From the NCBI GenBank assembly GCA_029261435.1, contig JAJDBI010000211.1, forward strand, positions 1 through 13,732: 13,732 nt of DNA, read 5' to 3'. The position numbers and the translations under genes are program-made. Every line of letters starts with the position of its first letter. The stretch's first letter is position 1. Under the pieces are notes generated by a model that ran no database searches, was not told the DNA's origin, and saw only the letters and a list, made by a program, of their open reading frames with translations. The DNA comes from Nitrospinaceae bacterium. Its GTDB lineage: Bacteria > Nitrospinota > Nitrospinia > Nitrospinales > VA-1. Shown here in pieces: positions 4,491 to 12,295 of the stretch.

Positions 4491-6729
4491 CACTCAGTTC
4501 CCGTTCTCCCTGTGTCCCCAGTTTTTCACCTAAGGCCTCCAGCCTGCTTTTGATCGGCGAGTTTTTATTAAAGTCCTTGATCCGTTCCAGATAAATGACA
4601 CCATCGACTTGACGTATTTTTTCAAGAATCTGGTTCAGGTGTTCAACATCCTGGATTTCTATGGATAGGTCGAAGTAAGCTCTTTTGTTTGATCCTTGCT
4701 GAACATTGGCGCGAGTGATATTGATTCCGCATTCTGCGAAGGCCTGACTGATGGTCGCCATGATTCCGGGTTTGTCACCCGCTACAATCGCGATATGCGC
4801 CTGGTAAATGATATTCGTACCCGTATCCCACTCAACGCCTACGAGCCGTTCCGGATCATTGATAACAGTCCCGACACTGGGACAGTCAATATGATGCACG
4901 GTAACCCCTCGGCCTCTAGTGATATACCCAATGATCGGCTCTCCGGGAAGAGGATGGCAACACTTGCCAATACGAATTAAAATATTTTCATTGAAACACT
5001 GAACCTTAATTGCATTACGCGAGGACTCGGGCGGCTGGCTTTCCTTAAGCTTGATCAATGTTTTCTCACGAGACTCTTTGCCCTCCAGCTTTTCTCTGGG
5101 AATCAGTTTCTCGATGACGTGGTGGGTCGACAGCTTTCCAATTCCAATTCCCATCAACAAACTATCGGTAGAGTTAAAACCGCAGGCATGAGCAGCTTCT
5201 TCGAACATCTTGCCATCCATTTCTATTGCCGGTTCCAGACCGTATTCACGAATCTCTTTTTCCAGGAGTTCTTTTCCTAAAATCAAACTTCTTGAGCGTT
5301 CTTCTGTATTAATGTAGTTGGATATACGACTACGTGCCTTAGAGGTTTTAACAAAGGCCAAACAGTCACGAATAGGAGATGCTTCCTCTGAGGTGGTGAT
5401 TTCTACCTGATCTCCATCTTTTAATTTATACCGCAGAGGAACCGCCTTTCCATTCACTTTCGCAGACTGGCAATGACACCCCACGTCCGTATGAACTTCA
5501 AAGGCGAAATCAACGGGAGTCGCGTTATGCGGCAGAGCAATCACATCGCCCCCCGGAGTAAACACATAAACCTCATCGGGAAACAAGTTTACCTTGAAGG
5601 CGTTGAGAAACTCTTTTGGATTTTTCAAATCTTTCTGGTTTTCGAGAAGATGCCGAACCCACGACAACTGCTGGTTCATAGGCTTTTCATCGTCTTCGTT
5701 TTTTTCTTTATAACGCCAGTGAGACGCGATCCCTCCATGACATACCTTGTGCATCTCCTCCGAGCGAATCTGCACCTCCACCCTTTCCCCTCTTGGACCG
5801 ATCACCGTGGTGTGAAGAGACTGATACATATTCGGCTTGGGCATGGCAATATAGTCCTTGAATTTTCCCGGTATGGGTTTCCAAAGAGAATGTACCAGCC
5901 CTAAAACAGAATAGCAGTCGCGCAGAGATTCAGTCAAAACCCGCACACCAATCAGATCATGCACATCTTCAAAACTTATATTCTGATCCATCATCTTTTT
6001 ATAAATGCTGAAATATTGTTTGGGTCTTCCCTCAACTTTTCCCGGGATTCCTGCTCCTTTCAACTCCTTCACCAGCCGAGAGGTAACTTTTTCCACATAC
6101 TGGGCCCGGTTGTCCTTACCCTTTGCTACTTTTTCCTCAATAGTTCGAAACTCTTCAGGGTAAAGGTAACGAAACGAACCGTTCTCCAACTCGGCTTTTA
6201 ACCATCCAATACCAAGACGGTTAGCAATGGGGGCATAAATTTCCAGGGTCTCCCGGGCAATCCTTCTTTGTCTCTCTTCTGAAAGGGAACCCAAGGTCTG
6301 CATATTATGCGCTCTATCAGCCAGCTTGATCAAAACCACCCGGATATCATGGGCCATGGCGAAGATCATCTTCCGATAGTTTTCTGCCTGGCTCTCTTCA
6401 TGACTGGAAAAATGGATCTGACTGATCTTGGTAACACCATCCACCAGCTGAAAAATTTCGTCGCCAAATAATTCCTGAATTTCTTCTGGGGTAGAAAGGG
6501 TATCTTCTATGGTATCGTGCAACAGGCCGGCGGCTACGGTGGTTGCATCCAGCTTAAGCTTCACTAGATTATGCGCCACCTCAAGGGGATGGGAAATATA
6601 GGCTTCTCCGGATCTTCGACTCTGCCCCCGATGAGCTTTGGCAGAATAAATATAGGCATTCAGAATGATGTCGACATCAGCATCAGGCATGTATTCCAAT
6701 AGCGCGTCTGTCAGATCCTGAACTTTCAT
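4483..6729 (-). CDS. spoT: Bifunctional (p)ppGpp synthetase/hydrolase, Rel/SpoT family
   Basis: The protein has 748 residues from ATG 6729, full length for long RSH proteins. A GTG 33 bases upstream is in frame but would add a non-conserved tail; GGAGG lies 13 bases before the chosen ATG. Domains in order: HD hydrolase (about 30-185) with intact H71-D72 in HDTIED and KLADRAHNMQ; synthetase (about 225-345) with RPKQYFSIYKK, HDLIGVRV, KFKDYIAMPKPN and VEVQIR; TGS (about 386-449); zinc-finger-like CC...HH region (C590, C591, HHIDC); ACT (about 644-717). The RxKD-type motif reads K289-F-K-D292, the bifunctional class rather than the EXDD class of RelA. It makes the alarmone from GTP/GDP and ATP and degrades it, setting growth rate on starvation. 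It is the only long RSH in the window. Confidence 0.95.
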   Translation of the reverse strand: MKVQDLTDALLEYMPDADVDIILNAYIYSAKAHRGQSRRSGEAYISHPLEVAHNLVKLKLDATTVAAGLLHDTIEDTLSTPEEIQELFGDEIFQLVDGVTKISQIHFSSHEESQAENYRKMIFAMAHDIRVVLIKLADRAHNMQTLGSLSEERQRRIARETLEIYAPIANRLGIGWLKAELENGSFRYLYPEEFRTIEEKVAKGKDNRAQYVEKVTSRLVKELKGAGIPGKVEGRPKQYFSIYKKMMDQNISFEDVHDLIGVRVLTESLRDCYSVLGLVHSLWKPIPGKFKDYIAMPKPNMYQSLHTTVIGPRGERVEVQIRSEEMHKVCHGGIASHWRYKEKNEDDEKPMNQQLSWVRHLLENQKDLKNPKEFLNAFKVNLFPDEVYVFTPGGDVIALPHNATPVDFAFEVHTDVGCHCQSAKVNGKAVPLRYKLKDGDQVEITTSEEASPIRDCLAFVKTSKARSRISNYINTEERSRSLILGKELLEKEIREYGLEPAIEMDGKMFEEAAHACGFNSTDSLLMGIGIGKLSTHHVIEKLIPREKLEGKESREKTLIKLKESQPPESSRNAIKVQCFNENILIRIGKCCHPLPGEPIIGYITRGRGVTVHHIDCPSVGTVINDPERLVGVEWDTGTNIIYQAHIAIVAGDKPGIMATISQAFAECGINITRANVQQGSNKRAYFDLSIEIQDVEHLNQILEKIRQVDGVIYLERIKDFNKNSPIKSRLEALGEKLGTQGERELSAT

Positions 6730-6807
6730 AGCAGGAATGAAACCTCCATTATTCTTCCACACGACCGCAAGAAAAAAACCCGCGGAAAAGTATAAACCTT
6801 TGAGTTA

Positions 6808-6836
6808 AGGATACTTCCACAAGTTTTTTCTGTCAA
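6808..6836 (-). promoter_or_regulatory. Sigma-70-type promoter of rel/spoT
   Basis: On the minus strand TTGACA (6836-6831) is a perfect -35 and, after exactly 17 bases, TATCCT (6813-6808) is a 4-of-6 -10. Transcription would begin near 6800, leaving about 70 nt of leader before the ATG of the synthetase gene. Confidence 0.65.
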
Positions 6837-6894
6837 CGTTCAATCACAGTAGAACTTCTTGCTCCCACACGGCTTGCACGTTAATATTAGGACC

Positions 6895-9006
6895 ATGAAA
6901 CACACACCATCCTTGAACGATCCAATGCAGTTTATAAAAGGGGTCGGCCCAAGAAAAGCGATTCTCCTTGAAAAACTGCGTCTAACAAGCATTGAAGACT
7001 GTCTTTATTTTCTGCCTTTCCGGTTTGAAGACCGCACCCAATGCAAAAAAATTTCTCAGGCTGTCCCCGGTGAATACGTCACCCTCACAGGGGAAGTCCT
7101 GAGCTCTGGAACAATGTTCATGGGGCGACGAAAAAGGGTATTTGAAGTTATCGTTCAGGATGAAACAGGAATCATTCGAGCCAAATGGTTCCGGTTCAAC
7201 GAAACTTATATGAAGGAAAAGTTTGCAACGGGACAAAAAATCATTCTTTCAGGCAAACCCACAGTTAACAAACGTTCCGGGCTGGAAATCATTCATCCGG
7301 ATACCGAGCAGGTGTCAGGAGAGAATGTCAGTTCTCTCGAAATTGGGAAGATTGTTCCCGTTTACCATGTCACCGATGGTCTGCATCTCAAATCCATGCG
7401 AACCATCATTAAAAATGTTCTCGATAAATATCTGCATCTGGCAGAAGAGTTTCTTCCCGATGACCTGATCCAACGGCACAATTTCATGCCCCGATCAGAG
7501 GCTCTCGCCCAATCCCATTTTCCGCCAGAAGGTTCTTCTTTAAAAGAACTGGATGCCTTTAAGACCCCGGCACAAAGACGGCTGGTCTTTGAAGAGCTAT
7601 TCCTGATCCAGTTAGGTCTGGCCTTTAGAAAAAATCGCACTGGAGAAGAATATACAGGTACTTCCTTTAAAACTCGGGGAGAACTCATCAAACGGTTTGT
7701 CAAACTATTGCCCTTCACGTTAACAAACGCACAAAAAAAAGTGCTCGGCGAAATCATGAAAGACATCGAAAAAGAGAAACCCATGAATCGACTTATACAG
7801 GGAGATGTTGGGAGTGGAAAAACCATTGTCGCTCTCACCGCCATGTTGACCGCCGTAGATAATGGAACACAGTCTGCGCTAATGGTTCCAACAGAAATTC
7901 TCGCCGAACAGCATTATTTAAATATCCGCCCCTATTGTGAGAAATTAGGCATCGAAATGAAACTGGTGACCAGCGCACTCAAGGGCAAAGAACGGCAAAG
8001 CTATTTTGAAGACATACAAACCGGGAAAACAAAAATCGTTGTCGGCACTCATTCTCTGATTCAAAAAGATATCCAGTTCAAAAAGCTGGGGTTGGCGGTG
8101 ATTGATGAACAACATCGGTTTGGAGTCATGCAAAGAGAAGCCATTGGCAAAAAGGGCGACCAGCCACACCTTCTCATCATGACAGCTACCCCCATTCCCA
8201 GGTCTCTTGCTCTCACACTCTATGGAGATATGGATGTGTCGTTATTGGATGAGCTACCCCCAGGGCGACAGGAAATTTCCACCAACCTGTTTTATGAAAA
8301 TCGAAGAGAAAAAGCCTACGCCATCATGGAAAAAGAGTTACAGCAAGGCAGACAGGCTTTTGTAGTCTGTCCTTTGATTGAGGAGTCCGAGTCCATAGAC
8401 CTTAAAGCCGCAGTGACAGTTTTTGATTTTATTCAAGAAAAGTTTCCTGATTTTAAGGCCTGCCTGATACATGGGAAACTCAAAAAAGAAGAACGCCAGA
8501 ACATCATGGCCCGATTCCTAAAAAAAGAGATTCAGGTTTTGGTTTCCACAACGGTCATTGAGGTGGGCATTGACGTTCCCAACGCCACTGTCATGATTAT
8601 CGAACACGCTGAACGGTTTGGTTTGGCTCAATTACACCAGTTACGCGGACGGGTCGGCCGGGGAAGCCATGGCTCACACTGCCTTCTCATGGCCTACCAC
8701 CCTGTATCTGAGGAAGGACAAGCCCGCATGAAAGCCATGCAAAACTCCGGTGATGGTTTTGTCATCGCTGAAGAGGATTTAAAAATTCGCGGTCCTGGAG
8801 ACTTCATGGGCACTCGACAATCTGGAATGCCTATATTAAAAATCGCCAATCTGCTCCGCGATATTAAGGTGCTGGAAACTGCTCGTAACGAAGCTTTTCA
8901 ACTCATTGAAAGCGATCCAGATATCTCACACCCCAAACACCAACTGTTAAACAGAGCCTTAAAAAAATTTCTCGGCAACTATATGGAATTGATGGAAGTT
9001 ATTTAA
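6895..9006 (+). CDS. recG: ATP-dependent DNA helicase RecG
   Basis: The protein has 703 residues, close to the usual 690-700. ATG 6895 is taken: a TTG 36 bases upstream would add residues without family likeness, and AGGA lies just before the ATG, though spacing is short. The N-terminal wedge/OB domain (about 5-270) begins with FIKGVGPRKA and the YFLPFRFEDRT stretch. The helicase core shows Walker A GDVGSGKT (303-310), DEQH (404-407), TATPIPR (430-436), TTVIEVGIDVPNA (552-564) and QLRGRVGRG (582-590). The GPGDFMGTRQSG motif (633-644) is the RecG C-terminal translocation element. RecG binds branched DNA and reverses stalled forks and Holliday junctions. It is divergent from rel/spoT, with a weak TTGCTC-N17-TAATAT at 6859-6887 as possible promoter; that would leave almost no leader. 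Confidence 0.96.
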   Translation: MKHTPSLNDPMQFIKGVGPRKAILLEKLRLTSIEDCLYFLPFRFEDRTQCKKISQAVPGEYVTLTGEVLSSGTMFMGRRKRVFEVIVQDETGIIRAKWFRFNETYMKEKFATGQKIILSGKPTVNKRSGLEIIHPDTEQVSGENVSSLEIGKIVPVYHVTDGLHLKSMRTIIKNVLDKYLHLAEEFLPDDLIQRHNFMPRSEALAQSHFPPEGSSLKELDAFKTPAQRRLVFEELFLIQLGLAFRKNRTGEEYTGTSFKTRGELIKRFVKLLPFTLTNAQKKVLGEIMKDIEKEKPMNRLIQGDVGSGKTIVALTAMLTAVDNGTQSALMVPTEILAEQHYLNIRPYCEKLGIEMKLVTSALKGKERQSYFEDIQTGKTKIVVGTHSLIQKDIQFKKLGLAVIDEQHRFGVMQREAIGKKGDQPHLLIMTATPIPRSLALTLYGDMDVSLLDELPPGRQEISTNLFYENRREKAYAIMEKELQQGRQAFVVCPLIEESESIDLKAAVTVFDFIQEKFPDFKACLIHGKLKKEERQNIMARFLKKEIQVLVSTTVIEVGIDVPNATVMIIEHAERFGLAQLHQLRGRVGRGSHGSHCLLMAYHPVSEEGQARMKAMQNSGDGFVIAEEDLKIRGPGDFMGTRQSGMPILKIANLLRDIKVLETARNEAFQLIESDPDISHPKHQLLNRALKKFLGNYMELMEVI

Positions 9007-9060
9007 ATATAAGCCTGCAAGTCGGCACACTACACTTAAACCCTTACTTTTAAACAGCAT

Positions 9061-9094
9061 TGGGATAACATACCTGCTAAGGCAAATGATCCCA
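9061..9094. repeat. Concentric dyad after recG
   Basis: TGGGAT (9061-9066) pairs with ATCCCA (9089-9094), and inside, on the same axis, CCT (9073-9075) pairs with AGG (9080-9082) across a 4-base loop. Both sides are separated by 6-base internal loops. It could be the recG transcript end or an operator; no T-run follows. Confidence 0.4.
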
Positions 9095-9130
9095 CCAACC
9101 CAATCCAAACCAACTAATCAACTCGTTAAA

Positions 9131-9178
9131 AACATAATTTGGTAGTGATATTGATATCAAAAACCGTAATATTATGTT
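9131..9178. repeat. Nested palindrome: AACATAAT...TTGATATCAA...ATTATGTT
   Basis: AACATAAT (9131-9138) and ATTATGTT (9171-9178) are exact reverse complements, and the perfect 10-bp palindrome TTGATATCAA (9151-9160) lies at their centre. The axes differ by one base. The TTGATATCAA core looks like a dimeric regulator site. Confidence 0.5.
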
Positions 9179-9211
9179 CCCCATAAATAATGGACAATTT
9201 CTCAAATAGTA

Positions 9212-9309
9212 GCTGTAAAAATTAAGCAGAAGTTTCATTTTCTATAAATTTACAGCGAAAATCCGGCTGTAAAAAAAAGCAGCATTTCATTTCTTTTCAT
9301 AGCTTTACA
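9212..9309. repeat. Tandem pair of GCTGTAAA...TTTACAGC elements upstream of the 622-residue gene
   Basis: Element 1: GCTGTAAA (9212-9219) and TTTACAGC (9249-9256), exact 8-bp arms. Element 2: GCTGTAAA (9266-9273) and TTTACA (9304-9309), 6-bp arms. The two are displaced by 54-55 bp, and their insides are similar (AAGCAG..., TTTCATTT, CATA/TATA), so they are diverged tandem copies. Adjacent arms of the two copies also form a dyad across 9249-9273. They end about 40 bp before the next ATG, a position expected for regulator binding. Confidence 0.6.
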
Positions 9310-9348
9310 AGGATTGATTGATGTATTATTAGGTGGGGAGAATAAATA

Positions 9349-11217
9349 ATGATAGATTCCAAAGCTCTGCCTGAGCTCAAAAAACATGTAGCAACTTTGA
9401 CGGACCAACTGTCTTTATTCGAGACCAAGGTCAAAGATGCGCCTGAAATTGAACCTGGGGAAAAAGGTCCCGAGGAAGAAAGGCAACGGATTCTATCCAT
9501 CCTTGCTTCCTATCAGGAAAAGCTCCCTAAAATTGAAAAGGATGCCAGCGGTCCCCTTTTTAAAAATGGTTCAGACCCTATCGACATACCAACCGCCCTC
9601 CAAAGTTTGGAGTTCATCGACACAACCTTAAAAGACCTAAAACAGGATGCTGAAGAAATTTCGGAGAACCAGTATGAATGCAAACTGGAAATCTACAAGC
9701 AGGAAATTATAAAAACTGTAGAGCTCATTCTCTCCACTTTCGATTACGTACTTCCGAATATCCGATTTGAATTGAAATTCATGGAAAAATTTTATCGAGC
9801 ACCGGCAAATATGGGTAAAACCGTTATGCCCGAATTGAACGATCTGGTTCACAGTTTAGAAGAGCACCACATCACCCTAGACGAATTTTTCAAGGGCTAT
9901 AAGAATGGTGAAAACAAAATTCAAGGTTACAACGTATTACGAATGAAGAATGGGCTCTTCTCCAAATATCAGTTCTTCGACAATTCTCCCGATGCTTACA
10001 AGGGCCTCAACGATATTTACTACCAAATTTGTAAGTTCATGGAATTTTTTCTAAAGGATAAAAGGTCGGAGCCAGAATTGGGGAAATTTTATTTTCAGGT
10101 CAAAGAAATGTCCATGCAAATTTCGCGCATGAGTGATGTCTTTGAAACAGGGACTTTTCTCACTGCTCTAACGCGAAAATCCAAGAAAAAATATTCCTAT
10201 GTAGATGAAGTGAGAAAATCATCCGCTTTACTGCAAAAATTCAACGAAATCAAAAAATCTCTCATAATCTATAACGAGCAAGAACTTAAACGCGCGCAAA
10301 GTGCTCTGGAGTCAAAATTCTCGCAGGAAGGTGAAAAAGGACGGCTTAAAGCCATTGTGGATGAAACATGGACATGCATTAAGGAAAAGCAAATCGACTT
10401 TTCCAGGCTCGACATGATTTTCTCCAAACTACTTAAAAAGAATTTCAATATTGTAGTCCGGGAAAAAGATGCCGAGGACATCACCATTACTATCACTCCT
10501 CATCATGAAAAAAAATATGGGCGAGATATTCTGAGCCGCATCAACATTATCATTCAAGAAATAGATTTCTGGTATCCACCCAATGAAAAACAATTACTGT
10601 TTCAAAACATCGCTATAACCACAGAAAAAATTCAAGCAGACAAACCATTGGACAAAAAAGAGTTCATGACGATGATGCAGGGTTATGACCAGAATATGGA
10701 AAAGAATATTAGAAAAACCTACCCCGATAAAGTCAAAGAACTGGCCAACATTTATTCAGCTTTCAACAAACTATTTCCAGGGAAAGCTCAAAAAGTGAAA
10801 CTGGAAAAAAGGCTGATGAACGACAGTATCTGGGGGGAAATTTCCGAGGACATTGAAATAGTTAAAAGGAATATTGCCGTTCTTTCCTCCAACAATGCGT
10901 CCATGAAAAAAAATGTTAACAAATTTCCTTTTTTGCGAGTGGCCATTGAACATCTTTCACAGGTGCTATATGACCTCTCTATGCAGTTATTCATTTCTTT
11001 TGAAGGAATTGATGGACGAAGTGTCACCAACATGACCAACATACTATCTACTTATAACGAGTTTAGAGATATCCCCAGCCTGTGGGCAGCTTTTTCTCAT
11101 TATTACTCCAAGTCCAGCATGCCTAATTTGAGCGTAAATGAAAAAGTTATGATCGAATTGACCAAGGACCCACGTTGCCAGACCTGTTTGAAAGAGCTAT
11201 TCAAAAGTGATAAATGA
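9349..11217 (+). CDS. Protein of unknown function, 622 residues, mostly helical
   Basis: I do not recognise this protein. The start is well fixed: GGGGAG at 9335-9340 lies 8 bases before the ATG, and stops close the frame upstream. No signal peptide or membrane segment is visible, so it is probably cytoplasmic. It is rich in Lys, Glu, Ile and Leu. Helices dominate, with coiled-coil-like heptads in the first 100 residues (LKKHVATLTDQLSLFETKV) and around 280-330. A short strand-like patch (DITITITPHHEKKYG, about 380-394) is the most distinctive element. The C-terminus has a lone CQTC pair (C610, C613), which could bind metal or be redox-active. It is alone between recG and the CBS gene, with its own dyad-rich upstream region. 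No nuclease, ATPase or kinase motif was found by eye. Confidence 0.88.
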   Translation: MIDSKALPELKKHVATLTDQLSLFETKVKDAPEIEPGEKGPEEERQRILSILASYQEKLPKIEKDASGPLFKNGSDPIDIPTALQSLEFIDTTLKDLKQDAEEISENQYECKLEIYKQEIIKTVELILSTFDYVLPNIRFELKFMEKFYRAPANMGKTVMPELNDLVHSLEEHHITLDEFFKGYKNGENKIQGYNVLRMKNGLFSKYQFFDNSPDAYKGLNDIYYQICKFMEFFLKDKRSEPELGKFYFQVKEMSMQISRMSDVFETGTFLTALTRKSKKKYSYVDEVRKSSALLQKFNEIKKSLIIYNEQELKRAQSALESKFSQEGEKGRLKAIVDETWTCIKEKQIDFSRLDMIFSKLLKKNFNIVVREKDAEDITITITPHHEKKYGRDILSRINIIIQEIDFWYPPNEKQLLFQNIAITTEKIQADKPLDKKEFMTMMQGYDQNMEKNIRKTYPDKVKELANIYSAFNKLFPGKAQKVKLEKRLMNDSIWGEISEDIEIVKRNIAVLSSNNASMKKNVNKFPFLRVAIEHLSQVLYDLSMQLFISFEGIDGRSVTNMTNILSTYNEFRDIPSLWAAFSHYYSKSSMPNLSVNEKVMIELTKDPRCQTCLKELFKSDK

Positions 11218-11244
11218 GTACTCCCTGATAGCACGCTTGTTATA

Positions 11245-11273
11245 TTGACAGGTTTTAATACCGGGACTAAATT
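11245..11273 (+). promoter_or_regulatory. Candidate promoter of the CBS gene with an overlapping palindrome
   Basis: TTGACA (11245-11250) is a perfect -35, then 17 bases, then TAAATT (11268-11273), 4 of 6 for a -10. The palindrome GACTAA-a-TTAGTC (11265-11277) covers the -10, a classic repressor position. A wider pair, TATTGAC (11243-11249) and GTCAATA (11284-11290), brackets it. Confidence 0.55.
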
Positions 11274-11310
11274 AGTCTTGTCGGTCAATAGAATTTAAGG
11301 GTGCACTGAA

Positions 11311-11697
11311 ATGGAAAAAGTTCGCAACTACATGGCAGAATCTCTAATGAGCATTGGACCCACGAAAAGCATTCTGCAAGCCAGCCACGTCATGCACGAA
11401 AGTGAAGTCCATTCCCTGCTGGTTGAGGAGAGTGGAGAGTATATTGGGATCATTACCAATCACGATATCAGCAAAAAGTTGGTCGCTGAAAACCTTGATC
11501 CCGAGAAAGTTCAGGTAGCGGAGGTCATGAGCTTTCCTCTTGTGAAAATAGAAGCCCAGGAGAGCATGGAAAAAGCGGCCCAGATGATGCGGGATCATAA
11601 TATCCACCACTTGGAAGTCACAGAGCATGGACAAATGCTGGGAATATTATCCATCACCGACTATCACAAATATCTAGTAAAAAAACACCCTCGCTAA
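11311..11697 (+). CDS. Two-CBS-domain (Bateman module) protein
   Basis: The protein has 128 residues and consists of two CBS domains and nothing else. CBS1 (about 5-62) has VRNYMAESLMSIGPTKS, then SLLVEESGEYIGIITNHDISKK. CBS2 (about 66-125) has VAEVMSFPLVKIEAQES, AAQMMRDHNIHHLEV and MLGILSITDYHKYL. Paired CBS domains form a disc that binds adenine nucleotides (AMP, ATP, SAM) in the cleft and usually act as sensors for a partner. The I/V-T-N/I-x-D motif (ITNHDI, ITDYH) where ribose phosphate contacts occur is present in both halves. No catalytic domain is attached, and the neighbours do not reveal the partner; the upstream 622-residue protein is one candidate only by proximity. AAGGG at 11297-11301 lies 9 bases before the ATG. 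It converges on the LRR gene with a 21-bp gap. Confidence 0.9.
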   Translation: MEKVRNYMAESLMSIGPTKSILQASHVMHESEVHSLLVEESGEYIGIITNHDISKKLVAENLDPEKVQVAEVMSFPLVKIEAQESMEKAAQMMRDHNIHHLEVTEHGQMLGILSITDYHKYLVKKHPR

Positions 11698-11718
11698 ACA
11701 GATCACGAACTATCCTGG

Positions 11719-12291
11719 TTATTCAAGGACAAGGGTCTGCAATTTTGGGAAAGCCGTTGACTCCTTGAGAAGTTTTTTTCCTTCGTCGGTCAAACCACTG
11801 CCAAACACTTCAAGCCACTCCAGACTCGCCAGAGTATTGCTTTCAGCCAAAGCCTTGGCACCTTCATCGCCAATATTATTCTGAGCCAGATCCAGATTCT
11901 TTAAATTAACCAGGATGGTGGAGCTGGCAATAGCTTGCGCTCCCTCAATCCCCACTTTGTTTTTCCAGAAGTAGATGAAGTTTAGATAGGAAAAGTTTGC
12001 AGATGTGGCAATTGCTTTGGCTCCACCATCACCAATCTCATTTCTTTCCAGATGCAATTCCTTCAAATTCGTGATGATGGAAGATTTTGCCAACGCCTGG
12101 ATCCCCTTGTCGGTGACTTCGTTTCGTTCCAGGTTTAAGATTTCCAAGTCAATCAACTCAGGACATTGAGCCAAGTACTCCAGACCTTCATCGCCAATAT
12201 ATTTTAATCGCAAATCCAGAACCGTTCCGTCCTTAGTCAAAAACTTTTTCACCAACACTTCCACCGGATCATCATTAAAGGGCTTATTCAT
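11719..12291 (-). CDS. Small leucine-rich repeat protein (ribonuclease-inhibitor type)
   Basis: The protein has 190 residues and no signal peptide. After about 22 leading residues it is almost all repeats: an entry repeat at 23-48, then five units of exactly 27 residues (49-75, 76-102, 103-129, 130-156, 157-183) and a cap, LQTLVLE. The consensus is LxxLxLxxNxIGDEGAxAIAxSxxLxN, the ribonuclease-inhibitor class with alternating strand and helix. Unit 3 deviates (LNFIYFWKNKVGIEGA), with aromatic residues on the strand face that could form a contact patch. Such solenoids bind protein partners; the partner is unknown. Its start is 4 bp after the stop of the aminopeptidase gene, with AGGA inside that gene's end 7 bases before the ATG, so the two are very likely cotranslated. 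Cytoplasmic location is inferred from the lack of a leader. Confidence 0.88.
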   Translation of the reverse strand: MNKPFNDDPVEVLVKKFLTKDGTVLDLRLKYIGDEGLEYLAQCPELIDLEILNLERNEVTDKGIQALAKSSIITNLKELHLERNEIGDGGAKAIATSANFSYLNFIYFWKNKVGIEGAQAIASSTILVNLKNLDLAQNNIGDEGAKALAESNTLASLEWLEVFGSGLTDEGKKLLKESTAFPKLQTLVLE

Positions 12292-12295
12292 TCCA

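Larger units (their letters stand above)
9007..9348. other. AT-rich intergenic region dense in dyads
   Basis: No gene is visible in 342 bp. The region holds at least four separate dyads: 9061-9094, 9131-9178 (with a 10-bp palindrome inside), and two related TGTAAA...TTTACA elements at 9212-9256 and 9266-9309. It precedes the 622-residue gene. No intrinsic terminator for recG with a T-run was found. Confidence 0.6.

Noticed and set aside
7362..7844. 160-residue minus-strand frame inside recG
   Set aside because: Antisense shadow of a conserved helicase region; the Ser/Arg-rich composition is typical of such shadows.
9349..11217. Toxin, defence or phage-related role for the 622-residue gene
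   Set aside because: No nuclease, ATPase, TIR, protease or phage motif is visible, and no mobile genes are nearby; a defence label would be unsupported.
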